Positions 52,363-61,013 of a stretch of DNA of 64,000 bases are shown here, in pieces (position 1 is the first letter of the stretch; the number at the start of each line of letters is the position of its first letter). The DNA is from Maribacter zhoushanensis (GTDB lineage Bacteria > Bacteroidota > Bacteroidia > Flavobacteriales > Flavobacteriaceae), in the NCBI RefSeq assembly GCF_029350975.1, contig NZ_JARKMR010000001.1, positions 868,001 through 932,000 of the forward strand, written 5' to 3'. The position numbers and the translations under genes were made by a program. The notes under the pieces were generated by a model, which was not told where the DNA came from, ran no database searches, and was given only the letters and a program-made list of their open reading frames with translations.

Positions 52363-53019
52363 ATGAATATTCAAGAACATATCATTACGAACTTACCGGT
52401 ATTCGATATCAAGGATACTGCTGAAAAAGTCTTAGAGTTTTTTCATGATACTACCTACTCCCATATCGCTATTCTGGAAGAAGGTAAGTTTCTTGGACTT
52501 TTCTCTGAGATAGATGCAGATGGGTTGCTTCCGGAGTCTAAAATTGAGGAGTTTAGATATGAGCTTCAAAGTTTTTTTGCACGTAGAGATACCAATTGGT
52601 TAGATGTTTTAGAGGTTTTTGCAAGAAACGAAGCCAATCTGCTTCCTGTTCTCAATGAAAAGGAAGAGGTAGCGGGTTATTATTGCCTTACCAATGTGGT
52701 TGCGGAATTTATTGACACACCTTTTTTTACCGATCCCGGTAGTATTCTGGTTGTTGCTAAAGGTGTGAAAGATTATTCTTTTAGTGAGATTGCGCAAATC
52801 GTTGAAAGTAACAACGCAAAACTTTTTGGAGGTTTTATAACCGATACACAGAATGATGTTATACAGGTAACCTTAAAAATTACTGCCAATAACTATAATA
52901 AGGTGGTGCAGACTTTTAGACGTTACAATTACCACATAATATTTGGCAACAGTGATGATGAATTCTTGGAAGACTTAAAGAACAGATCAGATTACTTAGA
53001 TAAATATCTTAATGTATAA
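52363..53019 (+). CDS. CBS-domain protein
   Basis: The 218-residue protein contains a CBS pair (about residues 1-130; SHIAILEEGKFLGLFSEID and LLPVLNEKEEVAGYYCLTN). A C-terminal ACT-like region follows (about 135-215; SFSEIAQIVESNNAKLFGGFI, VIQVTLKITANNYNKVVQTF). CBS pairs bind adenine nucleotides, so it may be an energy sensor. Its position directly before nadK, with overlapping ends, suggests a link to NAD(P) metabolism or shared regulation. This link is inferred. Confidence 0.85.
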   Translation: MNIQEHIITNLPVFDIKDTAEKVLEFFHDTTYSHIAILEEGKFLGLFSEIDADGLLPESKIEEFRYELQSFFARRDTNWLDVLEVFARNEANLLPVLNEKEEVAGYYCLTNVVAEFIDTPFFTDPGSILVVAKGVKDYSFSEIAQIVESNNAKLFGGFITDTQNDVIQVTLKITANNYNKVVQTFRRYNYHIIFGNSDDEFLEDLKNRSDYLDKYLNV

Positions 53020-53020
53020 T

Positions 53021-53902
53021 ATGAAAGTAGCTGTTTACGGTCAAACTTATCAAGATAATGCCATTGAATATCTCATTGAACTGTTAGATGAGTTGCAGAC
53101 TGTTTCTGCAGAAGTTCATATTGAAAAAGATTTTTACGAATTATACCGAGCTAAAGGAAATAATCACACCTTTCCAATTTTTACTATAGAAGAGGGTTTG
53201 AACGCCTCTTTTGATATGTTCGTTAGTTTTGGTGGTGATGGTACCATTTTACGAGCAACTACTTTTGTAAAAGATTTAGGTATTCCTATAGTAGGGGTTA
53301 ATACAGGTAGGCTTGGTTTTCTTTCTACCTTTAAAAAAGAAGATGTTAGAAAAGTGGTTCAAGAGTTTAAGCAAGGTGCGTATACTGTTGTAGAACGTAG
53401 CTTGGTGCAATTGAATACAAAAGAATTGGATGTGGAATTTGGTGATTTGAATTTTGCATTGAATGAAATTACCGTAAGTAGAAAAGATACTACTTCTATG
53501 ATTACGGTAGAGACATATTTAAATGATGAGTATTTGACTTCTTATTGGGCAGATGGATTAATTATTTCTACCCCAACAGGTTCTACCGGATATTCTTTAA
53601 GTTGTGGAGGTCCTGTAATTGTGCCTACCGCTAAATCTTTGGTGTTGACCCCAATTGCTCCCCATAATTTAAATGCGAGACCTTTGGTAATTTCAGATGA
53701 TACCGTAATTAGATTAAAGGTGTCAGGCAGAGAAGATAACCATTTGGTTTCTTTAGATTCTAGAATAGCATCATTGGAAAACGGTCAGGAGATTGCTATT
53801 AGTAAAGCACCATTTACTGTTAAAATGATAGAGTACACTTCAGAAAGTTTTTTAAAGACCTTAAGAAATAAGCTTCTTTGGGGCGAGGATAGGCGAAATT
53901 GA
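53021..53902 (+). CDS. nadK: NAD kinase
   Basis: NadK phosphorylates NAD to NADP. The protein is 293 residues from the ATG at 53021; an in-frame ATG at 53012 lies within the CBS gene and would add three residues. It has the GGDGT motif (71-75, catalytic Asp73), NTGRLGFLSTF, LNEITVSRK, and TPTGSTGYSLSCGGPVI. The C-terminal beta domain is complete. It starts 1 base after the CBS stop codon, so the two are co-transcribed. Confidence 0.96.
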   Translation: MKVAVYGQTYQDNAIEYLIELLDELQTVSAEVHIEKDFYELYRAKGNNHTFPIFTIEEGLNASFDMFVSFGGDGTILRATTFVKDLGIPIVGVNTGRLGFLSTFKKEDVRKVVQEFKQGAYTVVERSLVQLNTKELDVEFGDLNFALNEITVSRKDTTSMITVETYLNDEYLTSYWADGLIISTPTGSTGYSLSCGGPVIVPTAKSLVLTPIAPHNLNARPLVISDDTVIRLKVSGREDNHLVSLDSRIASLENGQEIAISKAPFTVKMIEYTSESFLKTLRNKLLWGEDRRN

Positions 53903-53958
53903 GCCAACTTTTAAACAATAATTGTCCTTAATCGCTGTTTATCTTTTGAGAACATAAA

Positions 53959-54001
53959 AATTATTGCATTCTCTGTTTGGAATAATATATCTGCAATAAT
54001 T
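53959..54001. promoter_or_regulatory. 10-bp perfect dyad over the porG promoter
   Basis: AATTATTGCA (53959-53968) and TGCAATAATT (53992-54001) are exact complements 23 bases apart. The left arm covers the -33 TTG and the right arm begins within the last two bases of the -7 element. A regulator bound to both half-sites would cover the promoter. Confidence 0.42.
53964..53993 (+). promoter_or_regulatory. Candidate porG promoter (TTG-N19-TATATCTG)
   Basis: TTG at 53964-53966 is followed after 19 bases by TATATCTG (53986-53993), which has one mismatch to TANNTTTG. It lies 22 bases before the porG ATG and would drive the porG-uppS-bamA block. Confidence 0.42.
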
Positions 54002-54015
54002 GTAAAATCTATTTT

Positions 54016-54702
54016 ATGCGTTACATAACGTTATTAGTATTGCTTTTTTCACTGTCAGGTTTGCAAGCGCAGACTTATGAGGTGGGTATTTTTGCTGGTG
54101 GTGCCAATACAATTAGTGATGTTGGTAGAACAGATTATCTTTTGCCTTCTAATATTGCTTTTGGCGGTCTATTCAAATGGAATGTAAGTAAAAGATATGC
54201 GTGGCGTGGTAGTTTAACTTATGGTAAATTCACTGCAGACGATAGTAAATCTAGTTCTACGGCTAGACAGCAAAGAGGTTATGTAGTGGATAATTCAATT
54301 TTAGAAGGCTCCGTGGGCTTAGAATTTAATTTCGTAGAATATAATTTACACAAACTTGGTCCGGCATTTACGCCCTATTTATACACTGGTCTTACCTATT
54401 TCAGGTATGATTACCAGTATTTTAATGGCGGTGTTCTGCAAGATATCAATCAAAAAGAAGGAAGTTTTGCGGTGCCAATGACTGTTGGTTTTAAGTATCG
54501 TATCAATCAGTTTCTTATTTTTGGGGGCGAAATAGGTGCTAGGTATACTTTTACAGATAACTTAGATGGTAGTAACCCTGAAGGTTCTAACTTTGAAGAA
54601 TTCCAATTCGGTAATATTTTTAGCGATGACTGGTATGTATTTTCCGGTCTGACCTTAACTTACACTTTTGGAAGAAAGCCTTGTATGGATTGTTTTGAGT
54701 AA
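54016..54702 (+). CDS. porG: Type IX secretion outer-membrane protein PorG (DUF6089 family)
   Basis: The 228-residue protein has a signal peptide (about 1-19, LQAQ) and an eight-strand-like beta-barrel pattern: YEVGIFAGGANTISDVG, FTPYLYTGLTYFRYDY and VGFKYRINQFLIFGGEIGARYTF, ending FGRKPCMDC. PorG is an outer-membrane part of type IX secretion in Porphyromonas gingivalis. There, as here, the gene sits directly upstream of uppS, bamA and two skp/ompH genes, and this synteny supports the name. Direct function is assigned by family and order. Confidence 0.78.
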   Translation: MRYITLLVLLFSLSGLQAQTYEVGIFAGGANTISDVGRTDYLLPSNIAFGGLFKWNVSKRYAWRGSLTYGKFTADDSKSSSTARQQRGYVVDNSILEGSVGLEFNFVEYNLHKLGPAFTPYLYTGLTYFRYDYQYFNGGVLQDINQKEGSFAVPMTVGFKYRINQFLIFGGEIGARYTFTDNLDGSNPEGSNFEEFQFGNIFSDDWYVFSGLTLTYTFGRKPCMDCFE

Positions 54703-54710
54703 TTTTTAAG

Positions 54711-55451
54711 ATGAGTGATATAAACGATATTGATAAACTGAATGTTCCAAAGCACCTTGCTATTATTATGGACGGTAATGGTAGGTGGGCAAAAGAACGC
54801 GGTAAACTAAGAGTTTTTGGTCACGAACACGGTGTAAAAACTGTTAGAATTGTTGTTGAGCAATGTGTTCAATTAAAAGTTGAATACCTAACGTTATATA
54901 CTTTTTCTACAGAAAATTGGAACAGACCTAAGATAGAAGTGCAGACACTTATGCGCTTATTGGTGTCTTCTTTGAAGAAAGAACTTAAAACTTTTAACAA
55001 AAATAATGTACGTTTAAATACTATAGGTAATATAGATGCATTGCCTTCTAAAGCTTACAAAGAGCTGGTAGAGGTTATGGATCAAACAAAGCAAAACACA
55101 GGCATGACGTTGACTTTGGCTTTGAGCTATGGGGCTCGTGAAGAGCTGCAATCTATGGTAAAAGAGATAAGTACCAAAGTTAAAAATAATATAATTTCAA
55201 TTGAAAACATTGACCAAGAAATTATAAATAGCCATCTTTACACGCATGATTTGCCAGACGTAGACTTGCTGATTCGTACTAGTGGAGAACATCGTATCAG
55301 TAATTTTTTATTATGGCAAATAGCATATGCAGAGTTATATTTTATTGATGTATATTGGCCTGATTTTAGAGAGCATCATTTAGTTGAGGCCATAAAAAAC
55401 TACCAGAACAGAGAACGAAGATTTGGAAAAACAAGCGAACAACTCACTTAA
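54711..55451 (+). CDS. uppS: Isoprenyl transferase (undecaprenyl diphosphate synthase)
   Basis: UppS elongates farnesyl diphosphate with isopentenyl units in cis configuration to make the C55 carrier for peptidoglycan and O-antigen. The 246-residue protein has the catalytic aspartate Asp21 in IIMDGNGRWAKERG, the substrate segment TLYTFSTENWNRP, ALSYGAREEL and the RTSGEHRISNFLLWQ-YAELYF block, split by AYAE variations. Length is normal. It lies 8 bases after porG and 4 bases before bamA. Confidence 0.95.
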   Translation: MSDINDIDKLNVPKHLAIIMDGNGRWAKERGKLRVFGHEHGVKTVRIVVEQCVQLKVEYLTLYTFSTENWNRPKIEVQTLMRLLVSSLKKELKTFNKNNVRLNTIGNIDALPSKAYKELVEVMDQTKQNTGMTLTLALSYGAREELQSMVKEISTKVKNNIISIENIDQEIINSHLYTHDLPDVDLLIRTSGEHRISNFLLWQIAYAELYFIDVYWPDFREHHLVEAIKNYQNRERRFGKTSEQLT

Positions 55452-55455
55452 AGAT

Positions 55456-58053
55456 ATGACCAGGTTCATATCATTGAACCACTTTTTAACTACCCTTTTA
55501 TTTTTAATCACCTTTATTGCCGCCGCACAGGATGCTTCCTATGAGGACGGTAAAAGCTATATTTTAGGAGGTTTAGATGTTACGGGACTGCAAAGTTATA
55601 ATGAGCAAACTGTAAAAACGTATACTGGGTTAAGAGTAGGTCAGCCTATTACTTTACCTGGTGAGCAAATAAGTGAAGTCATTAAAAAACTATGGGGCTT
55701 AGAACTTTTTAGTGAAATAGATATCTTTATTACCAATATAGAAGAGAATACCGTTTTCTTGGAATTGAACATTATTGAGCGCCCAACATTGACCAATGTT
55801 AAGTTTTATGGTGTTAAAAAGGGGAAAATTGAAAGTCTTATAAAGGATACCGACCTTAAAAAAGGAAAGAAGATTACTGAGAGTCTAATTTCCAATTCTA
55901 AAAACTACATTACTAATAAGTACAAAAAGCAAGGCTATTTAAATGCCGATGTTACTATAGCTACTTCTAAAGATACGCTTGACTCTAACACCCGTAATAT
56001 GGTGGTAAATGTTAACAAGGGTGATAAAGTAAAAATTCGTGATATCATTTTTGAAGGGAATGAGCAGTTGGCTGACAAGAAATTACGTAAAGCTTTAAAA
56101 AACACTAAGAAGAAAAAATTTGGTCGTTTCTGGAAAAAATCGAAATATATTCAAGAAGACTATGAAGAAGATCTTGGTCTGCTGATAGATAAATTTGCGG
56201 AAAATGGTTATCGTGATGCCCGTGTCTTAACAGATTCCATTATCAAGGTCGATGAGAATAATATTGATTTAAAGATAAAGGTAGAAGAAGGTGATAAGTA
56301 CTATTTTGGTGATATTGACTTCGTAGGTAATACAGTGTATACGGATCGACAGTTAAATCGTGTTTTAGGTATTCAAAAGGGCGATACTTATAATGGTGTA
56401 TTATTGCGTGAAAGAATTGCTGATAATTCTAAGCCAGACCCAAGTGATGTAACTAGTTTATATCAAAACAATGGGTATTTGTTTTCTACTATTAATCCAG
56501 TAGAAATGTCTGCTGCTAACGATACCATTGATTTTGAAATTAGAATTATAGAAGGTAAAGAGACATTCTTGGATCACGTTACCGTTTCTGGTAACGATAA
56601 AACCAATGATCATGTAATCTATCGTGAACTACGTACAAGACCTGGTCAGAAATACAACAAGGCAGATATTATTAGAACAATCCGTGAATTAGGTCAACTT
56701 GGCTTTTTTGACGCGGAACAAATTACTCCAGATGTATTGAATGCTAACCCTAATGAGGGTACTGTTGATTTAGCTTGGAACTTGGTTGAGTCTGGTTCTA
56801 GCCAAATAGAACTGCAAGGTGGTTATGGTGGCGGTGGCTTCATAGGTACTTTAGGGCTATCGTTTAGTAACTTCTCTATTAAGAATTTATTTAATGGTGA
56901 AAAGTATAAGCCTGTACCAATGGGTGACGGTCAAACTTTTGCATTACGTTTGCAAGCAAGTCAAACTTACAGGGTTTATAGTTTAAACTTTGCAGAGCCA
57001 TGGTTAGGTGGTAAAAAACCGGTACGTTTTAATTTAAGTATGTCTAGAACGCAGCAGTTTGCAGCTTCTTATGATAGTAGTGGTGATATCGATATTGATA
57101 AAGATCAACAATTTTCTATAACAGGAATAACCGCTGGTTTGGCAAAACGTGTACAGTGGCCAGATGATTTCTTTACAATATCTCACTCACTTAGTTACCA
57201 GTTATATGACTTTAGAAACTATAATATTGGTCTATTTAATTTTGGGGATGGTAAGGCAAATTCATTAGCGTACACATTTGGTATCTCTAGAAGTTCACAG
57301 GGGCCAAGTAGAATATTCCCTATGTCAGGGTCAACATTTGAAATGTCCGCTAAATTTACTCCTCCTTGGTCTTTATTTAGTAATAAGGATTATAGAGCTT
57401 TACAAGATCGTTCTGACGAAATAGAAGATATTTCATCTGTAAATAGAACAGCTGCAGAACAGGCAGAGCTTGAAGATATCGATCAAGAGCGCTTTAGATG
57501 GTTAGAGTATTATAAAGTAAAGTTCAAAGGTGATTGGTATACTACTTTAGTAGATAAATTAGTACTTCGTAGTAATGCTGAGTTTGGCTTTTTAGGGAAT
57601 TATAATAGTGCGGTAGGTGATGTACCTTTTGAAAGATTCTATGTAGGTGGTGATGGTTTGGGTAACTTTACCTTAGATGGTAGAGATGTAGTTCAGCTTA
57701 GAGGTTATGATGAACAAGCTATTACTCCTTATTCTGATGATGGGTCTGTAGACGGTGCATTAATTTATAATAAATTCTCATTAGAGTTAAGATATCCATT
57801 AACATTGAAGCCTTCTGCGTCTATATATGGACTTGCATTTTTAGAGGGGGGTAATTCTTTCAACAATTTTCAGAACTTTAATCCGTTTGAATTAAAACGA
57901 TCGGCCGGTGTGGGGGTTCGTATCTTTATGCCAGCATTTGGTTTGTTGGGTATTGATTTTGGTTATGGGTTTGATGAAGATCTAAATCCAGCGTCTGCAG
58001 GTCAAGGGCCAAGCGGATGGCAAACTCACTTCATTATTGGTCAACAGTTTTAA
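55456..58053 (+). CDS. bamA: Outer-membrane protein assembly factor BamA
   Basis: BamA inserts beta-barrel proteins into the outer membrane. The 865-residue product begins at ATG 55456, 4 bases after the uppS stop; an upstream TTG inside uppS is not preferred because the ATG gives a good signal peptide (ending IAAAQ). About five POTRA repeats cover residues 35-430 and a 16-strand Omp85 barrel follows, including GGYGGGGFIGTLGLSFSNF and VGGDGLGNF. The chain ends in phenylalanine (GQQF), the standard barrel-recognition terminus. Confidence 0.95.
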   Translation: MTRFISLNHFLTTLLFLITFIAAAQDASYEDGKSYILGGLDVTGLQSYNEQTVKTYTGLRVGQPITLPGEQISEVIKKLWGLELFSEIDIFITNIEENTVFLELNIIERPTLTNVKFYGVKKGKIESLIKDTDLKKGKKITESLISNSKNYITNKYKKQGYLNADVTIATSKDTLDSNTRNMVVNVNKGDKVKIRDIIFEGNEQLADKKLRKALKNTKKKKFGRFWKKSKYIQEDYEEDLGLLIDKFAENGYRDARVLTDSIIKVDENNIDLKIKVEEGDKYYFGDIDFVGNTVYTDRQLNRVLGIQKGDTYNGVLLRERIADNSKPDPSDVTSLYQNNGYLFSTINPVEMSAANDTIDFEIRIIEGKETFLDHVTVSGNDKTNDHVIYRELRTRPGQKYNKADIIRTIRELGQLGFFDAEQITPDVLNANPNEGTVDLAWNLVESGSSQIELQGGYGGGGFIGTLGLSFSNFSIKNLFNGEKYKPVPMGDGQTFALRLQASQTYRVYSLNFAEPWLGGKKPVRFNLSMSRTQQFAASYDSSGDIDIDKDQQFSITGITAGLAKRVQWPDDFFTISHSLSYQLYDFRNYNIGLFNFGDGKANSLAYTFGISRSSQGPSRIFPMSGSTFEMSAKFTPPWSLFSNKDYRALQDRSDEIEDISSVNRTAAEQAELEDIDQERFRWLEYYKVKFKGDWYTTLVDKLVLRSNAEFGFLGNYNSAVGDVPFERFYVGGDGLGNFTLDGRDVVQLRGYDEQAITPYSDDGSVDGALIYNKFSLELRYPLTLKPSASIYGLAFLEGGNSFNNFQNFNPFELKRSAGVGVRIFMPAFGLLGIDFGYGFDEDLNPASAGQGPSGWQTHFIIGQQF

Positions 58054-58112
58054 TTTTCATTGAATTATTATATTCGTGCTTTTAGCTAATCCTTTAATTT
58101 TAAAAGATTTAG

Positions 58113-58120
58113 TAATTTTG
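58113..58120 (+). promoter_or_regulatory. Candidate -7 element for the skp pair
   Basis: TAATTTTG matches TANNTTTG and ends 36 bases before the first OmpH-family ATG, in the 103-base gap after bamA. No -33 TTG lies at the right distance. Confidence 0.38.
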
Positions 58121-58156
58121 GCACGATATTTTCTATAGGATTAAACGACATTAACA

Positions 58157-59008
58157 ATGAGTACAAAAACAAGAGTTCTATTAGTAGTTTCGGTCATATT
58201 TATGACTATTCAGGGTTTTGCCCAAAGAGGGGTGAGAATGGCATATGTAGATATGGAGTACATATTACAGAATGTTGATGAGTATAGGGAAGCGACAGAG
58301 CAGTTGGAAACTAAGGTACAGCGTTGGAAGATTGAAGTTGAGCAAAAGCAAAGTGTCGTAGAGCAGATGAAGAAAGACCTAATGGCAGAGAAAGTGCTGT
58401 TAACTCCAGAGCTTATAGCTGAACGAGAGGAAGAAATTCAAATTTTGGAACGCGAGATGATTGAATATCAACAAAATCGTTTTGGTCCACAAGGAGATTT
58501 AGTATTGCAGAAAAGAAGGTTGATACAACCTATACAAGATCAAGTGTTCAATGAAGTTCAGAAAATTGGCACGAATAAAAAGTATGATTTTATTTTTGAT
58601 AAATCTGCGGATGTTGTAATGTTGTATTCCGAAAAAAGACACGATATCAGTGATTTGGTCTTAAGAGGTATTGCTAGAACAAGAAAAATTAGCAAACCAA
58701 AGAAAAAATCTGATGATTTTAGTAGATTAGATGATTTTGAAGGTGAAGAGGAAGAAGTAGTGAGCGAGGCATTGCAAGAGCGATTGGATAAAGCAACGCA
58801 AGCAGCCGAAACTAGAGAGAAAAGTGCAGCTGATGCAAAGGCTGAACAATTAAAGTTACGAGAAGAAAGAAAGAAAGCGTACGAAGAGAGAAGAAAGAAG
58901 TTGTTAGAGGAGCGCGAAGCCAAAAGGCAAGAGAAGTTGAAAGAAAGAAGTGACAATAAAGAAGAAGAAAATAGCGATACCGAAAAAGATGATAACGGTA
59001 CTATTTAA
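58157..59008 (+). CDS. OmpH/Skp family periplasmic chaperone, long form
   Basis: The 283-residue protein has a signal peptide (about 1-22, GFAQ) and the Skp start MAYVDMEYILQNVDEY. A long coiled coil (about 40-130) and a second beta segment (KYDFIFDKSADVVMLYSE) follow. The remaining 100 residues, after KKKSDD, form an extra charged tail rich in Glu, Lys and Arg. Skp trimers hold unfolded outer-membrane proteins for BamA, encoded just upstream. The tail is absent from the shorter copy at 59061 and from E. coli Skp. Confidence 0.9.
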   Translation: MSTKTRVLLVVSVIFMTIQGFAQRGVRMAYVDMEYILQNVDEYREATEQLETKVQRWKIEVEQKQSVVEQMKKDLMAEKVLLTPELIAEREEEIQILEREMIEYQQNRFGPQGDLVLQKRRLIQPIQDQVFNEVQKIGTNKKYDFIFDKSADVVMLYSEKRHDISDLVLRGIARTRKISKPKKKSDDFSRLDDFEGEEEEVVSEALQERLDKATQAAETREKSAADAKAEQLKLREERKKAYEERRKKLLEEREAKRQEKLKERSDNKEEENSDTEKDDNGTI

Positions 59009-59060
59009 ATAGGTTTAACAACCGTACATTAACACTCAAAATTGAATTAAAATTACACTC

Positions 59061-59570
59061 ATGAAACAAGTAAAACAAATTGTGGTAGCCTTATTGTTGT
59101 TCGTAGCAACGACAAGTTTTGTAAATGCCCAAAGTAAAGTAGCTCATATAGATGTTACTCAATTATTATCTGCAATGCCAGAAATGAAAGCTGCAGAAGC
59201 AGAGCTTAAGAAATTACAAGAGACTTACAATGCAGATATTGAAGGTTCAATGACAGAATTGCGTAACAAGTATACGCAATACCAAAATGAAGCTGCTGCA
59301 AAGTCTAAAGAGGAGAACGAAAAAAGAGCAGTAGAATTACAGGGTTACGAGAAGAATATTGGTGAGGCTCAACAAAGAGCTCAACAAGAATTCCAAAAGA
59401 AACAAGCTGAGTTATTCGCTCCTATATCTGAAAAAGCTAAAGCTGCTATAGAACAAGTTGCAGCTGCTCAAGGTTTTGATTATGTAATCGATGCTCAAGC
59501 AGGTGGTGGTTTAATTGTAGCGAAAGGTAAAGACCTTTTAGCTGATGTTAAAAAACAATTAGGTTTCTAA
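59061..59570 (+). CDS. OmpH/Skp family periplasmic chaperone, short form
   Basis: The 169-residue protein has a signal peptide (about 1-23, VNAQ) and the core Skp sequence KVAHIDVTQLLSAMPEMKAAE. A coiled-coil arm (about 45-120) and the closing strand FDYVIDAQAGGGLIVAKGKDL follow. It is the standard-length member of the pair and lies 52 bases after the long form. A terminator follows, closing the porG-uppS-bamA-skp-skp block. Confidence 0.93.
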   Translation: MKQVKQIVVALLLFVATTSFVNAQSKVAHIDVTQLLSAMPEMKAAEAELKKLQETYNADIEGSMTELRNKYTQYQNEAAAKSKEENEKRAVELQGYEKNIGEAQQRAQQEFQKKQAELFAPISEKAKAAIEQVAAAQGFDYVIDAQAGGGLIVAKGKDLLADVKKQLGF

Positions 59571-59592
59571 TAAGAGACTAATAGTATAAAAG

Positions 59593-59621
59593 AAAAGCCA
59601 TCTTAACAGATGGCTTTTTTT
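59593..59621. terminator. Terminator after the skp pair
   Basis: AAAAGCCATCT (59593-59603) is exactly complementary to AGATGGCTTTT (59608-59618) around TAAC, with a T run after it. It also lies at the end of the convergent glycosyltransferase gene and may serve both. Confidence 0.88.
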
Positions 59622-60474
59622 ATGCCTTAATTTTTCTTTTAATGTTTGTCCAGCGAAGGTTTCTTATAAACTTTCCTTCTTCTTCTGTAACTAGATAAGC
59701 CGCACCATTTTGTTTTGCTTGTGTGTAACCAAGTATATTGTTCCAAAAAGACCTGATAGATTTGTTTTTCATCGCCATTTTCAAGGAAGCAATACAGGTA
59801 ATTATGAATCCATAACGCATAGTGTACATTGCTTTCCCTTGTAATCTTTTAGCTTTGGCGTTATATGCTTTTCCGGTAGGTCTTAAGTGCTTAACGTGTA
59901 AATTAGCATCGGTATGTATAGAAAAGCCATAAAACCTCGCTAAGAGCTCATCTACTGTATCCCATCCCATTGCGTTCTTCAATCCACCTATCGCTTTAAA
60001 ACAAGCTTTAGAATAAGCTTTAATTGCTCCTCTAACATGGTCTTTGTCCATTGGGTGATTTAAAACCCATTCATCAGCATTATTTTGCTCGTAAATAAAT
60101 CCGCCTGCAATACCTAAATTGTTATTTGTTTTAAAACAAGTGCTTATCACTTCAAAGTAATTAGGAGGTAAAATTACATCGGCATCAAGTTTTACGATAA
60201 AGTCATATTTGTCATCTAATAGTTTAAACCCCTTGTTGAAGGCATTTATAACTTTGCTGCCGGGCATGTGTTGTGTAGAAGAAGTGGAATTAGACTTTTT
60301 AAACATAGTACTCTTAGAACAGTATTGATCTATTATAGATTCTGTGTTGTCTGTAGAGTTGTCGTTAACAAGAATAACATGCTTAGGGAGCAGTGTTTGT
60401 TGTATGATAGACTCTAGAGTGCATTTTAAAAAAGCCTCTTCATTATGTATAGGAATAACTATATAGTAACCCAT
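59620..60474 (-). CDS. Family 2 glycosyltransferase
   Basis: The 284-residue protein has a GT-A fold of family GT2: IVIPIHNEEAFLKCTLESI, LVNDNSTDNTES, and the metal/nucleotide-binding DxD region FIVKLDADVILP (near residue 93). The acceptor region includes GWDTVDELLARFYGF. It lacks membrane helices typical of polymerising synthases. It is the last of three genes transcribed from 62072 (KAS III-like, methyltransferase, glycosyltransferase) with gaps of 2 and 15 bases. Sugar and acceptor are unknown. Confidence 0.88.
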   Translation of the reverse strand: MGYYIVIPIHNEEAFLKCTLESIIQQTLLPKHVILVNDNSTDNTESIIDQYCSKSTMFKKSNSTSSTQHMPGSKVINAFNKGFKLLDDKYDFIVKLDADVILPPNYFEVISTCFKTNNNLGIAGGFIYEQNNADEWVLNHPMDKDHVRGAIKAYSKACFKAIGGLKNAMGWDTVDELLARFYGFSIHTDANLHVKHLRPTGKAYNAKAKRLQGKAMYTMRYGFIITCIASLKMAMKNKSIRSFWNNILGYTQAKQNGAAYLVTEEEGKFIRNLRWTNIKRKIKA

Positions 60475-60489
60475 TTTAGATGCGTTCCC

Positions 60490-61011
60490 TTATTTTCTTG
60501 TGGCGTAAACAATATAATACCGTGGTGTAAATAACCTAAGAAGTGGTCTAAAGCCTATTTTCTTTACGGGATTGGTCCATTTCATTGAATCTTGTATCTC
60601 CCAACCAGCTTTTTCTAACAACCAATTAAACTGCCAATCTTCAAATTCATGATAATGTCTATCCCACTTATCGGTTTTACTTCTGTACGCAGGGGAAAAC
60701 CAAAGTTTCAATGGAATACTTGCTACAAGTTTTTTAGCTTTTGAATTTGATAAAAGAGGTAGCGGTGATAATAAATGCTCAAATATTTCAAATGCAGTCA
60801 TTACTTCGGTATCGGTATTCGTTATGGCGCTAAAATCAATATCTAAATCTTCTCCGCTAGTATTGGTTACTTGGTAACCATCTTGTTGCATTATTTTGGT
60901 AAACGGATTGTCTACCCCTAAATCTAGTATAGACTCATTGGTGTTTATGTGTTTACGTAAAAATTGTAATGTATGCTTGTAGCGTTTGTTCGGAAAAGTG
61001 TTCTCGTACAT
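60490..61011 (-). CDS. SAM-dependent methyltransferase (class I), short
   Basis: The 173-residue protein has a class I methyltransferase start: ESILDLGVDNPFTKIM (motif I, SAM binding), DLDIDFSAI and TAFEIFEHLLSP (motif II/III region). The C-terminus includes RHYHEFEDWQFNWLLEKAGW. It is short for the class and the GxGxG loop is reduced to LGVDN. It sits 2 bases after the KAS III-like gene and 15 before the glycosyltransferase. Substrate unknown; lipid or glycan modification is inferred from its neighbours. Confidence 0.78.
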   Translation of the reverse strand: MYENTFPNKRYKHTLQFLRKHINTNESILDLGVDNPFTKIMQQDGYQVTNTSGEDLDIDFSAITNTDTEVMTAFEIFEHLLSPLPLLSNSKAKKLVASIPLKLWFSPAYRSKTDKWDRHYHEFEDWQFNWLLEKAGWEIQDSMKWTNPVKKIGFRPLLRLFTPRYYIVYATRK

Positions 61012-61013
61012 GT

